24,366 nucleotides of DNA from Bdellovibrionales bacterium (GCA_020435025.1 JAGRAG010000153.1:1-24366); one strand, 5' to 3'. Counted from the stretch's first letter, positions 5,857-20,800 are shown. Numbers and translations: made by a program. Notes: generated by a model from the sequence alone, not told the origin.

Positions 5857-8800
5857 ATAGATCCGGTACTGAAAGTACTGACTGTTAGAGACGTCACCAG
5901 ACATATTTAAACTAGGTGGTCCCACAGTTGTGTTTTCAAGCTCATTGTATACGGTTTCTCCCGTTCCTTGATAACCAACGAACTCGGGGTTTGTGCTACA
6001 CGTAGCATCGCTACAGGATCGTATCTGAATATGCAGTCGATTCTCTCCCCGCTGATAAACATTTGCAATGTCTTCGGCAGAAAGAGCTTTATCCCAAATA
6101 GCTACTTCGTCGATCTCTCCATTAAAAAAGTTAGCTGGTGAAGAAGTCGCTCCACCGGAACCAATGTAAAGTGGCGCATTACCAAAAGAAGGAGTGCCGG
6201 ACATTTGTCCATCATAAGCACCGTTCAGGTACAATTTGAAGTAAGTGCCGTCATAGGTAACTAATAGGTGTGACCAGCGATCTGTTGGGATTTCACCAGT
6301 GTATTTAAGGGAATTCCAACTGACCCCATCATGAAAGCGCCACGAATTTTCCCCTCCAACATTACTGTGATCTCGACTGAATGAGAAGGTAGAGTAATTA
6401 TTTGAGGTGCTAACTTTCTTAAAAATGACTGACTCGACTTTGGAATTGTCCGGAGTTCTAAAAGGTTTCATCCAAAGAGATACAGTGAACTGCGTATTGT
6501 TTAAAGAGGCATCATCTCGGGTAATGACATCATTGAAACCGTCAAATTGCATGGCCCCAGCAAAGCGTCCGTGTTTCACAGGCTTTGGACAGTTGGTGCA
6601 ACTGAAGTCATTACTGCTAGAAGACTGATCCGCAAAAGTTGTTGGTGAGCCTGTCTCATTTAAATTTAAGAAAAGCTCATTATTAGCGGTTCCAGGAGAC
6701 ATGTTTACGGCAAAAGTAGGGTAGAGTCCTTCAGCGCGGCCCAGGGGAAGCAGTTCTTTAATATAGGGACTTTCTGGCGCCCAAGAAAGGTAACGCCAGA
6801 TTTTTGAGCTACCAGCATCTAGAATGTCAGATGTGTAAACTCCTGTTCTTTTGGCTTTTTGCATGTAATACATTTTACGAATTTCATCAGCCTCAAGAGC
6901 ACGATGCCACAATGAGATGTCATCAATTTTGCCATCGAAAAACGTAGGGACCGAATGATCGTGAATTCCGATTGTTGGATGACCACCGATGTCGATATCG
7001 GACAGAGAAGTATTAGTAGTCGCCCTTAAGATTCCATCCACATATAGTTTCAGGTGGCCCGATGCCTGATACTTGTCGAATGTCATACAGACATGATGCC
7101 AACTATGATCAAAGTATCCGTTAGAACCACCGTCATATTGTGCAAGATATTTGGCTGTTCCTTGGGATACGTAGGTTCTAACATACCTTGAAGATCCGGA
7201 AACGACAGCTCCAAGCCAACTGTAGGTTGTGGGTGTACGTCCCGAGGCTACATCTTGCGCGAGAAGATTTTTTCCGCTTTGCTGGCTACGAGAGTAAAAC
7301 CATAAGCAACTTGACATTATACCACCGGGATTAAAGATGGCGTTATTAGGCAATGAAATGTAGTCATCAGCTCCATCAAGTTCAATTCCACTTCCCGTAG
7401 GTGTAAGAATGGACTTTTCAGTTGAACCATCATTGGTAACAAAAGTACCGTCTTGCGAACCCACCTCATCGACAATTGTTGAATTGTGAATGGCGGTGGC
7501 CTCATTGAGTCGCCAATAGCCGACAAGTCCCGTCGTGTTCATCCAAGTTCCATCAGTTAGCCCATTTCCTGCATAGGTGGAAGCAATGCGAAGATGTGTC
7601 CCATCCCATTCCGAGTTGCTGTTGGTTCCCGTGCTTGAAAGATCAGGAACTATTCGTGTTCCATCATCATCGTAGATCAAACCAAGTCCCTCATTGTCGA
7701 CTAGTGTGCCATGAGACTGAGAGGCATTTGTAAGTTTAAATTTCATGTATTCATCCTTTTCAGCCACAGAATCTGCCGTTGTGTAAACTGTAACAGTTCC
7801 AGCAGTGAGTCCCGAATTGATGGTTAGAGAGCCTGCAACATCTGTGTAGTCTGCTGGAGCAACCTGAGTCGTACCAATATAGGTGGCGTAGCTGACGGTA
7901 AAGTCAGTTCCACATACAGGTTCAGAAAGTGTGACTGTAAATATTAGATCTCCCCCTTCAATAGTTGAGGTGTCTCCTACGGTGATGTCAGGATTGTTGG
8001 AAGGTGCGGTGATCAATCCGTCTGCCGGGTTCACGGTTTGGGTGCCTGCGGTGATAGAACCGCAACCTTGAATGATTTGGGCTGTGCCGGCAGAGCCCAC
8101 ACCGTCACCGACATTGAGCTGATCACTTACATTGAGGTTATAACCATTGAGATCTAAGACACCGTTTTCGATGGTCAAATCTTGTCCGGTACGATTGAAA
8201 AATGCCGAGGAGCCGAGAAGCACTGTTCCAGATGGCTTGTTTATAATGATAGCACCGGAAGGAACGGTGGTGTTCGTGATAATAGTTTGGTTTGAAGAGC
8301 CATCAAGAGTAAAACTAGCAGCTCCGTCATTTGTGCTAGATCCTTGTAAAGTCAAATCACCGCGAACCACCCAATTTCCATCTATTCCGGCTGCAGCGCT
8401 AGAACCGCCTTCTATATATGAGAAATCGCCATTCACAATCAATGCGTTTGAATTGAGAGTTGTAAGGTTATGAGTAGAACCACAGGCATAAAAGACCTCG
8501 CGAACTTCAACATTTCCTGAAAAAGTTAAATCAGTAGGGGTGCTGATTCTATAGTTTGTTGTGGAGCCGCCGCAGCCATTTTTGTTTCCTAGATTGAATC
8601 GAGTCGTTGCAGAGTTGGAAACGAAGCTACCTGTTGCAGCGATTTTTAGCATCTCAATTGTGTTCGTTCCACCATTGTGATGAAGTCCACCAAGTCTAAG
8701 ATAACTAGATGGGCTTGAGAAACTTCCATTTTCAATCTGTAATGAAAGTGTGGCAAAGCTATTTGTTCCAGCCATTGGCTGAACGGTCCCGCTTGGTTTA

Positions 8801-11800
8801 TCGACTACGACGCAAGCTGTTCCGGCGAATCCTCCGGTACCCACCGTGTAGTTATATTCTTGATCTCCCGATCCGACAAACTTGATAAAGCCGGTATAGG
8901 CTGATTCATTCTCTTCTTGAACCTGAGTTTTAGCATTGGAATTAACGTATAAATCTTTGTGAAGTTCAATTGTTCCGTTTCGAAAGACCCCAGCGGCATG
9001 GGTGAAATTGTTTAACACAACTAGCTTATCAGAAGAAGCCAGTCTAAAATAGGAGTCTTTGAAGCATCCGTTCGAAGCAGTTATAAATCGTAAATTGTAT
9101 AAATCAAGTGATCCATCGACATCGGCGTAGACAGTAGAAATACCTCCTGAACATCCATTACTTTCTGCAAAAAAATCGACAGTACCATTGTTGTGGTTAA
9201 AAATGGCTCCTGAAGAAACATTTAATACGTACAACGTTAACCCAACACCGTATCCGAGTTCTAGTGTATTGGTGGTGGAGTTAAATGTTCCGCCTCTAAG
9301 GTAGAGTCGATTCAAATCAATTTTGCTATTACCGCCTTGAAATGTTCCACCCTGTTGAATGAAATCACTAGATCCGACAGTGAGCGTGTTTCCACTACTT
9401 TGGGTTAAAGTTCCTGGGTAATCTGAATTGATCCAGAGACCTGTAAGAGTCGTTGCTGCTGTTGTTTGAGCATCGCAGTTTGCGGGAACATCGTTACAGG
9501 TTTCGTCAAACATCGCAACATCGCCACTGCCTGGTGGATTCAATCCATTACTCCAATTCGCACCATTGCTAAAATCACCATCCCCGGCATTTCCAGTCCA
9601 AATAAAACCATTGTCATCATCATTTAGTATTGTCCCTATGCCTGTGTTATCAATGATTGCTCCATGAGATGCCGAAGAGAGAGTGATTGACATGGTTTCG
9701 TCAACTTCCATGGTCGCATCTGGGGTCGTGACTACTGTGACCGTACCAGAAAGAGTTCCTGCAGAAAGAGTTAACGTGCCATCCGATGGAGTGGCATCGG
9801 AATCTGTTGCCGGTGTTACATAATCAGAGTTGGCCGTTGTCGCTGAGCCGTTCGCAGAGGCATAGTTCACAGTAAAATCACTGGCGCAAACCCCTTCAGA
9901 CAAAGTCACATTAAAAACAAGGTTTCCGCCTTCTGTAACTGAGGCATCGGAAATCGAGATATTCGGGTTTGAGCTAGAGCCAACAATCTCGCCATCAGCG
10001 GGATTGACGGACTGAGAACCTGCTGTAATACTGGAGCAGTCTTGAAGGATCCGAGCTGTGCTAGCGGAACCAATGGCATCACCCACGACTAATTGATCGT
10101 TCACAGAGAGATCATAAGTATTTAATTCTAAATCACCGTTATAAACATAGAGATCTTGACCAGCTGATGAGAGGTCTAAAGGATTTGCAAGGGTGACTTT
10201 GACTCCAGAGTCTTTAGCGAGAGTGATGCTTCCAGAGGTCAATATGGCCCCACTGTCTATGGTAAACGTGGAGTCAGACGAACCTGAAAAAGTTAGTGTG
10301 TAGTTTCCGCCTTCGGCCAGGGTGGTCGTCGAGGCATAGGCTAAGCGAGCATTTCCGTAGACGGCTACATCTCCTGAAGTCACTTTTCCATTACTGATAT
10401 ATAGATTTCCACCGACAATCATCTGTTGGCTTGATAAATCTACGGTACTATCGTCACTGCCACCTGCTGAGTTGTCGTCATGAGTTGCAATAACGACATT
10501 GTTCATTGTGTAACCAGGTGCGCTGTATTTAACCACCACTCGCGGGGAGGCCGTGCTAGAACCGCCAGTACCAGCTAATTTTAAGGTTCCGCTATTATGA
10601 AGATAAGTTCCCCCTGCGATAGTGAAACCATCTGTGTTGTTAGTAGATCCAACATAAGGATTGATTGTCATTGTGCCGGAGGGAGCCGTAAAGGTTCCGG
10701 AAGTGAGCTTAAACTCTGTGAAACCAAAATCCGTTGTGCCACCAGCGGGGGTAACTGAGCCAGTGGTTGCAATTTCCACTCGAGGTCCATAGGTATTAGC
10801 TGTTCCTGAAATTGTTTGAGAGGTGTTTCCGACAAATCTGAGCAGTGTGGTGCCCCACTGTTCAGCAAGAGTATCTGAGTCTATCTCATCCATAACTAAG
10901 TTGCCGTGCAGGTTAATGGTGCCTGATTCAAGAAGGCCATCTCGAATCTCCAGATCTCCTAAAACCGTTACCGTATGGCCACTTTTGACATCTATACTGC
11001 AGTCGTCATAACCATTTGAATTGTTGTAGTTGTAAGTGTTGATCTTGAGGTTGTTTAAGTTAACTCCAGAGGGAACATCCATGACCAGAGTCGTCATAAA
11101 GTTGTTATACCAACTGTTACCATCACAGATACCACTTAACTCCAAAGTCCCACTGTTATGATTAAATGCACCGCCTGTAAAGGTAAATCCATTCGTAGTC
11201 CCTGAAGAGGAGGTCAGGGGATAAATCTTCATTGTACCTGATGGAGCGTTAAATGTTCCGCCATATAGAAAGAATTTGGTAAGACCGAAGTCGGATGTGG
11301 CTGTTACCGTACTGGTTGTATTTACGAGAATCATGGGAGCATAAGTATCAACTGTTCCTGTTATGGTTTGCGGAACATTTCCTGAAAATTTAACGACCGT
11401 GGTTCCCCACTTTTCTGCTTTAACGTCCGTATTGGTGTATCCTAGAATCAGGTCGCCTTTTAGGTCGATCATCCCAGAAGTTAATAAACCGTCTTTGATG
11501 GTGAGGTCTCCATTTACGGTTATCGTATCAGGTCCGTCGATCTTAATGGCACAGTCATCGCTTCCGTTGGCACTAAGAGTGTCTGTTATGTCGACAACTA
11601 AGTGATGCAAGTCAATTCCCGAAGGAACCTTAACATAAGTGACATCTATAAAGGAGTTATAAGGAGTGTTTCCATTACACGAACCAGATAACTCTAACGT
11701 TCCAGAGTTATGGGTAAATGTCCCACCATCGACAATAAATCCGTCGACATCACTAGTTGTATTTTGATTTCTGCCTACGATGAGCTTCGCAGTGGTGGAC

Positions 11801-14800
11801 GTGAACGAGCCACCATAAAGTCTAAACTCATTTGCTATAATGTCATTCGAAGCTCCAACGAATGTCCCACCATGCTGAATCCAATCGCTGGCTCCGACGG
11901 TGATTGTATTGCCACCGGATTGTGTGATTGTTGACGGAAAGTCTTCATTAATCCAGATTCCTAATGAGTTCCAGTTTGCGGACTGAATGGCCGGGCAATT
12001 TGAAGGAACATCATTACAAGTGTCATCAAAGAAGGCGATATCTGAAGGCCCAGGAGGGTTGGTGCCATTGGACCAATTCAACCCATTATTTAAGTCATTG
12101 TCCCCAGCATTTCCAGTCCAGATAAATCCATTATCATCATCATTTTCTATTGTTCCTACACCCGTATGATCCACAAAGCTACCATGAGAGGGTGTGTCTA
12201 AAACCACCGTTAGATTTTCATCAAACTCTAAAGTGGAATCCGCAGTCGTGGCGACAGTTATGGTTCCAGAAGTCGCGGCACTGGAGAGGGTGAGGATGCC
12301 GTCAGTCGGAGTGGCATCGGAATCAGTAGCCGGAGTGGAGTAGTCGGAGTTGGCTGTAGTGGCCGTACTGTCATTAACCGTGTAGTTTAAAGTAAAGTCC
12401 GAGGCGCAGACTCCCTCTGACAAAGTGACATTAAAGACAAGATTTCCGCCTTCAGCAACTGTCGCATCAGAAATGGAAATATTTGGATTGGAGCTAGATT
12501 CAACAATCTCACCATCTGTCGGATTGACTGTTTGCGAACCCGCAGTAATAGTAGAGCAATTTTTTAGAACTCTAGCAGAGCTAGCAGCTCCTGTGCCATC
12601 TCCAACTGTCAAGGATCCATTAACATCTAAATTGAATGAGTTTAATTCAAGATCACCATTTGCGACAACAAGAGATTGTGAAGAGCCGCTCAGATTAAGA
12701 TTGGTTAGTAGCTTTAGTGAACTAGCAGATTTGTTGATAGTAAAAGTACCCTCAGGAAGAGTCCCGCTGGACTGAATTGTTTGTGCGGCTGACCCTGTAA
12801 AGGTGATATTCCCAGATCCACCATCAAAAGGTCCAGAGATCATGTTTCCTTCGAGGTTGATTGTCCCACTAAATTTTGTTTGTCCCGAGACAGATTCACT
12901 GAGAACAAGTAAATTGCTGACGGTTAAAGAATTTGATCCGCTTGTTGTAACGTTATTGTAAGGAACCGATGCTCCTGTAAATGTTCTTGTTATCTCCAAT
13001 GAAGGTATAGTTAAATCTTTATTTATTAAAAGATTATAGTTTCGATTTACCCAGCCTCCACCGCTGACCTTGACATTTCCTCCGTTATTTATATAGTTTG
13101 CGGTTGCCAAGTATTGAAAGACGTCACCGCTTGTATCTAAGATATTTGGTTCAATGTGAATTTCGTTTGTTGGCCCGGAAAACGTTCCATTTTCCAAAAA
13201 TAATTTGCGCGCCTTTAAGTCCGTTGTACCAGTTCCTGCGACAAGACTCCCAGAAGGCTTATTTAATTTGATCACGGGAAAAGTTCCGTCACCTACCACG
13301 TGATATTCTTGGTCTGCCGAGCCGATCAGTTCTAAAACTGCAGTACCTCCTGAAGTTTTTGGATTTGCATAAATGTTTCCGAGAACTTTAAATATTCCTG
13401 ATACAACTTGTGTTTTTCCATTAAAAGAATTCGTCAGAGTGAAGTTGTTCGCAACATTTATAAGATTGTTGTTAGAAAAGTTATAAGTATTTTCAGGGGT
13501 TGAATTAAACTCTGAGCGATCTAAAGTCAGATTGAAAAATGTGAAATTATTAGGGATTTGGAAAGTATAAGCTTCTGAGGTTGACCTTCCTCCCGTTGCT
13601 CTTACCGTTCCACTATTGTGGTTGAAAGTTCCTCCAGATACTTGAAAAATAAGCCTTGAAGTGGTTGTTGTAGTTATTAATAACTCGCCGCTCGTTGATG
13701 TAAAGGAACCACCAGATTGAATAAATATACCATTTCCTAAATGAATTGTGGCCGATCCTCCACTAAATGTGCCTCCTTGAATTATCAGATTTTCAACTCC
13801 AACAAGAATCGTATTACTTCCACTTTGAGTGAACGTGCCAGGAAAATTAGAAGCTAGCCATATTCCCGCTACGGTAACACTTGATGTTGTGGCAACATCA
13901 CAGTTAGCCGGAATGTCATTACAAGTATCATCAAACAGTGCGACATCACTAGGTCCTGGAGGATTGACTCCGTTAGACCAGTTGGCGCCATTGCTAAAGT
14001 TATTGTCTCCGGCGTTTCCGGTCCAAATAAATCCGTTGTCATCATCATTTTCAATAGTACCAACTGCAGTGGCATCCGACAGAGATCCGTGAGAAGGGGT
14101 GTCTAAAACGACAGTGAGCGTTTCATCCAATTCTAAGGTCGTGTCGGTAGTTGAAGCGATGGTGATGGTTCCAGATGTCGCGGCACTGGAGAGGGTGAGG
14201 ATGCCGTCAGTCGGAGTGGCATCGGAATCCGTAGCTGGAGTGGAGTAGTCGGAGTTGGTTGAAGTGGCTGTGCCATCGTTCACAGTGTAATTTACCGTGA
14301 AGTTCGAGAAACAGACACCCTCACTGAGAGTGACATTAAAAACCAAATTTCCACCCTCAATAGTCGTTGCGTCAGAAATAGTTATGCTTGGATTTGAACT
14401 GGATCCAATAATCGCTCCGTCAGGTGAATTGGTGTTTTGAGTAGGAACTGTGACAAGTGAACAACCTTTTAATATTCGTGCGGAATTTGCTGCGCCAATG
14501 CCGTCTCCAACGGTCATTTGATCATTGATAACCAGATTGTTAAAGTTTAGATCAAAATCCCCATTGATGATGGTAAGGTCTTGCCCAGTTGAATTTAGGG
14601 AAAGATTGGAAAGAAGCGATACGGTATCACCAGCATTTGTTTTGTTTATAATCCAGTTTCCTGAGGGAACCTCGGTTCCCGTCGCAGTTATAGATTGAGG
14701 ATTAGGTCCCACAAAATTTATGGCGGCGTTTCCGTCTTTTCCGCTGCCAAGGATACTCAAGTCACCGTAAAGTTCAAAAGTACCGTTATTAATTGCATTT

Positions 14801-17800
14801 CCACTTGCACAACCATCTATTAACGAAAGATCTCCAGTTACTTTCATAGTTCCACTATTTAGATCCACAACGCCACCACAAGATTGATTGAAGGTCACAC
14901 TTGGATAGTCGATAGCACCTGGCACTACAGTTCTGGGTCCATTTCCTAAAAATTTTAAATCAGCAGAATTCCAGTTGATAGACCCGGACGTGTAGATGTA
15001 GTCATAATATAGATTTAAACTGGGTCCCGTTACAGATACTATTCCTCCTGTTGATGCGATTTCTAAACTAGGAAATCGAAAAGATCCTGTGCCAGCAGTA
15101 GTATTAATGTTTTGATTATTTGATCCAGCAATTTTTATGAGAGCGGACCCATATTTTCCTGCGTCAGTTACAACGATATCGCCCTTAGCAATTATGGTTC
15201 CATTATCGAGGGCACTACTTGCAGTACAATTGCCTTTTAATTCAAGTTGTCCATTGACGCTCATTGTTTCTGAATTGAAGTCATAGGCTCCGGCACATGC
15301 TGATTCGATTACTACATTGTTAAAGTCTTTGTTCCCTGAAAAAACCTGACTGGTTCCACTATCATTGTACAGTTTAAAAGTTCCGTTATTGGAATTAAAG
15401 GTTGTAGCGGGATCAATTTTAAAATTATCATTGGCGATTAGGTTGGCACTGGTAGCGGTGAAGGAGCCACCATTGATTTCGGAGGCTCCGTTTAAGGTGA
15501 TATTTGAATCACCTCCGACAAAGCTGCCGCCTGCCATTATCCATCCACTTGCTCCCACAATAATCGTTTGGCTAGAAGCATGAGTAATAGTTCCAGGAAA
15601 GTTGGCTTCCATATTAATTCCGGCGATGGAAACATCCGTGTTGACGGTGACATTACAGTTAGAACCACAAGTATTGTCAAAAGTAGCAACATCTGAGGCC
15701 CCGGGGGCATTGCCGCCAGACCAGTTAGCTCCCGTACTCCAGTTTGTGTCTGGCGAGGCAGCTCCGATCCACAAAAAAGCATTGGGAATGTATTGGATCG
15801 AATTGTCCGTACTTGATGAAGCGGACGTATTTGAATTTCCAGCCACATCGTCAACAAGACCTATGCCAATACTTGGAACAATGGTTCCCATTGGGGCAAC
15901 GGCTGTGGCTTTAAGAGAGTAATTTTGATTGTCTCCGCAAGATGTGATAGTCCAAGTGAGAGTCGTTCCCCCTCCAGTGCCGCCATTACTGACATCTCCT
16001 ATAATAAAAGAAGAACCGGTGATCGCCTCGGAGAAGGTCACTTTAAATTCTAGTGGTAGTGTAACGGCTGGATCAGATTGATTGGTGAAGCTACAACTCC
16101 CAACGGTTTCACTGATACTTTGATTCACGGCGATGGTCGGAGCAACGGAATCTTTTGTAAGAGAAACAGTTGCTTGAGTAGCGCTGTTTCCAGCAACATC
16201 CTCGTGATCGGCGGTGATAGTAATAGTGTCATCATCCAGGCTCGACAGGTCTAAGTTCACTGTATAACTGCCAGCAGTACAAGTGGGTTGAGTTCCAGGC
16301 GTAACAGCTGTCGTTCCCCCATTGGTGTCATCAGCAGAAATAGTGACTTCTTTCCCGTTTTCAGAACAGCTTCCTGAAACGATAAAGGTACTTTGATTCC
16401 CATTATTAATGTAATCTGTTGCAATCGGGGATGTGAATGTCACTGTGGGAGTCCCTGTATCTTTAGTTAAGGAAACAGTGGCCTGCGTAGCACTGTTCGC
16501 TGCTGCATCGGAATGATCGGCGGTGATGGTGACAGCGCCATCAACAAGGCTTGATAAGTTTAAATTAACTGTATAATTTCCAGCGGAACACGTAGGTTGA
16601 GTTCCTGGAGTGATAGCTGAGATTCCGTCATTAGCAGTGATAGTGACCTCTCGACCATTTTCAGAACAGCTTCCAGAAACGGTGAACAAGTTTTCGTTAC
16701 TGCTATTTATATAGTCAGCCGCAAGAGGAGAAGTGATCGTAACTGTCGGGGCTCCAGTGTCTTTTGTAAGAGAAACTGTGGCCTGGGTTGCGCTGTTGCT
16801 TGCAATGTCTGAGTGATCGGCAGTAATAGTAATAGTGTCATCATCAAGACTTGATAGGTTTAGATTGACTGTGTAACTTCCAGCAGCACACGTGGGTTGG
16901 GTCCCTGGGGTGACAGCCGTCGTGCCCCCATTGGTGTCATCAGCTGAAATAGTGACTTCGCGTCCATTTTCCGAGCAGCTTCCCGAGATGGTAAATGCAT
17001 TTTCATTTCCAATATTAATGAAATCAGTAGCAATCGGACTCGAGATAATGACTGTGGGTGTTCCAGTGTCTTTGGTTAAAGAAACAGAAGATTGCGTGGC
17101 ACTGTTACTGGCAACATCAGAGTGATCTGCGGTGATAGTGATCGTGTCATCATCAAGGCTGGAAAGATCTAGATTCACTGTATAGTTTCCTGCCGCACAT
17201 GTCGGCTGGGTTCCAGGAGTGACAGCTGTGGTTCCTCCGTTCGTGTCGTCGGCAGAAATAGTGACCTGTTGACCATTTTCAGAACAACTTCCTGAAATAG
17301 TAAACGCATTTTCATTGCCTATATGAATGTAGTCAGTGGCAATGGGACTGGCGATAGTGACAGTGGGCGCTCCAGTGTCTTTAACTAATGAGACGGATGC
17401 CTGTAGGGCACTGTTACTAGCAACATCAGAGTGATCGGCAGTAATAGTGATCGTGTCGTCATCTAGACTAGAAAGATTAAGGTTCACAGTGAAACTTCCC
17501 GCAGTACAAGTGGGTTGCGTGCCTGGAGTGATGGCTGTAGTGCCCCCATTGGTATCATCAGCGGAAACAGTGACTTCTTGACCGTTCTCCGAACAGGTTC
17601 CTGAAACTGTAAAGGCATTTTCATTCCCAATATTAATGTAGTTTGTTGCGAGGGGACTCGTAATAGTGACGGTTGGAAGTGAGGCATCTTTTGTCAAAGA
17701 TACGGAGGCTTGTGTGGCACTGTTATTTGCGACATCAGTGTGATCCGCCGTAATAGTGATGGTGTCATCATCAAGCCCGGAAAGATCTAGATTGACAGTG

Positions 17801-20800
17801 AAACTTCCGGCAGTACATGTGGGTTGCGTGCCGGGAGTGACGGCCGTAGTTCCCCCATTGGTGTCATCAGCAGAGACAGTGACTTCTTGACCGTTTTCGG
17901 AACAGTTTCCGGTAACAGTAAATGAGGTCACGTTGGAGTCATTTATCGTATCGGTTGCAATAGGGGAGGTGATAGAAACTGTAGGAAGGCCAGTGTCTTT
18001 GGTCAATGATACAGCGTCTTGAGTGGCACTGTTTCCAGCAAGATCCGAGTGATCTGCCGTAATGGTGATCGTGTCATCATCAAGTCCAGAAAGATCCAGG
18101 TTGACTGTAAAACTTCCTGCCGAGCATGTGGGTTGAGTACCAGGTGCTACAGTGGCCGTTACTCCATTGGTGTCATCGGCAGCAATTGTGACTTCTTGTC
18201 CATTGTCTGAGCATGTTCCGGAAACGGTAAAAGAAGAGACATTTCCACTATGGATATAATCGGTCAAAATTGGAGAGGTGATCGCGACAGTTGGGGCTAA
18301 AGTGTCTTTGGTTAAAGAAACGGATGCTTGAGTAGCACTGTTACTAGATATATCCGAATGATCCGCAGTAATAGTGATGGTGTCGTCTTCAAGGCTAGAA
18401 AGGTTTAAGTTGACTGTATAACTTCCGGCAGAGCATGTGGGTTGTGTGCCTGGGGTGACCGCCGCCGTCCCCCCATTGGTGTCGTCGGCTGAAATGGTGA
18501 TTTCCCGACCATCCTCGGAACAGCTTCCAGAGACGGTGAACGAGGCTTCGTTGCTTATATTTATATAGTCAGTTGCAATCGGTGAAGTGATTGTAACAGT
18601 GGGAGCCCCCGTGTCTTTAGTTAAAGCCACGGACGCCTGTGGGGCACTGTTATTGGCAATATCAGAATGATCGGCGGTGATGGTGATGGTGTCATCATCA
18701 AGTCCGGAAAGATCTAGATTAACAGTGAAACTTCCCGCAGAACAAGTGGGTTGCGTGCCTGGAGTCACAGCCGTAGTCCCCCCATTGGTGTCATCAGCTG
18801 AGACAGTGACTTCTTGACCGTTTTCGGAACAGCTTCCAGAAACGGTGAACGAGGCTTCATTACTTATATTTATATAGTCCGTAGCGATAGGGCTAGTGAT
18901 CGTAACAGTGGGAGCCCCTGTGTCTTTCGTTAAAGAAACCGAAGCTTGGTTGGCACTATTACTGGCAATATCTGAATGATCGGCGGTGATGGTCAGAGTG
19001 TCATCATCAAGGCTTGAGAGATCTAAATTGACCGTGTAACTTCCAGCAGCACATGTCGGTTGGGTTCCTGGAGTGACTGCCGAGGTGCCTCCATTGGTGT
19101 CGTCGGCAGAAACAATGACTTCGCGTCCGTTTTCTGAACAGCTGCCTGAAACAGTGAACGAACTTTCGTTGCCAATGTTTACGTAGTCAGTTGCTAATGG
19201 ACTGGTGATCGTCACCGTGGGAAGAGTCGCATCTTTTGTCAAAGAGACGGAAGCTTGCGTAGCACTGTTACTTGCTAAATCTGAATGATTGGCAGTGATT
19301 GTGATCGTGTCATCATCAAGTCCGGAAAGGTCTAGGTTGACAGTGAAACTTCCCGCAGAACAGGTGGGTTGCGTGCCTGGAGTGACGGCCGTTGTACCTC
19401 CATTGGTGTCGTCGGCAGAGATTGTAACCTCTTGTCCATTTTCCGAACAATTTCCGGAAATGGTAAAGGCTGCGACATTTCCATTGTGGATATAGTCTGT
19501 GGCAAGAGGTGAGGTGATGACGACTGTGGGAGCCCCAGTGTCTTTCGTTAAAGAAACGGAGGCTTGGATGGCGTTGTTACTGGCGATATCTGAATGATCG
19601 GCGGTAATGGTGACGGTGTCGTCATCAAGACTGGAGAGGTTCAAATTAACTGTATAGCTTCCAGCCGAACATGTGGGTTGCGTTCCCGGAATGACCGCCG
19701 TGGTGCCTCCATTGGTGTCGTCGGCTGAAATAGTGACTTGGCGTCCATTTTCTGAGCAATTCCCGGAAACGGTGAACGTGGCTTCATTGCCAATATTTAT
19801 ATAATTGGTAGCAATAGGTGACGTGATTGTAACCGTTGGGGCTCCGGTGTCTTTGGTTAGGGAAACGGAGGCTTGGATGGCGTTGTTGTTTGCTGCATCA
19901 GAGTGATCCGCGGTGATGGTGATCGTGTCATCATCAAGACTAGAGAGATCCAAATTCACTGAATAGCTTCCAGCAGTACATGTGGGTTGGGTACCTGGTA
20001 TGACTGCCGCGGTTCCACCATTTGTATCATCCGCAGAAACCGTGACGGATTGTCCGTTTTCGGAACAGCTGCCGGTAACAGTAAAACTCGAGGCATTGCC
20101 GTTATTGATGTAGTCGGTTGCAATAGGGGCACTTATAGCTACAGTAGGAGCAACGGTGTCTTTAGTGACAACCAGTGAGTCATTGGCACTGGCGTGATCC
20201 ACATTCACAGTTATAGAATCATCATCTAAAGAAGAGAGGTCAAGGTTCACTGTGAAACTTCCCGCTGTACAAGTGGGTTGTGTTCCGGGAGTCACAGCAG
20301 TTGTCCCCCCGTTGGTGTCGTCAACGGAAACGGTGACTTCGACGCCACTGGTTGTGCAATTTCCAGAAACGGTGATGCTGTTTTGGTTCCCAATATTTAT
20401 ATAACTAGCCGCAAGAGGTGAAGTGATGTTCACCACTCCATCATTGTCTTGGATGGTAATAGTGTGTGTCGTTTGCACCCCTAACTGACCATTTGTTGGA
20501 GTTCCTAAGGTAATAATAATGGTTTCGTCAACTTCTGGATTGACGTCATTTAATATAGATAAGGTCAATCCTGCTGCTAAGTCCCCAGCAGGAATGACGA
20601 CAGTTCCCGAAACAAGATCGTGGTCGCTGCCGTTAGCAGTTCCACTAACTGTATAGGGAAGGGTGACATCAAGTCCGGAAACGTTTCCCAGAATGATTAA
20701 TGCGGTCGCTGCGCCTGCACTTTCTAATTTCGTTTGGGCTGCATTTTGAAAGGACACCGTCGGAGTGGGATCGTCGTTTTCGATGGTACCTTTCGCAACA

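Noticed and set aside
7317..18210. Many open frames of 60-116 codons on both strands inside the giant gene
   Set aside because: All are shadows of the repetitive coding frame, some recurring at equivalent positions of each repeat.
16138..20433. Regular repeats suggesting a CRISPR array or minisatellite
   Set aside because: The period is 309 bp, in frame, and encodes a conserved Ig-like domain; there are no short identical repeats with unique spacers.
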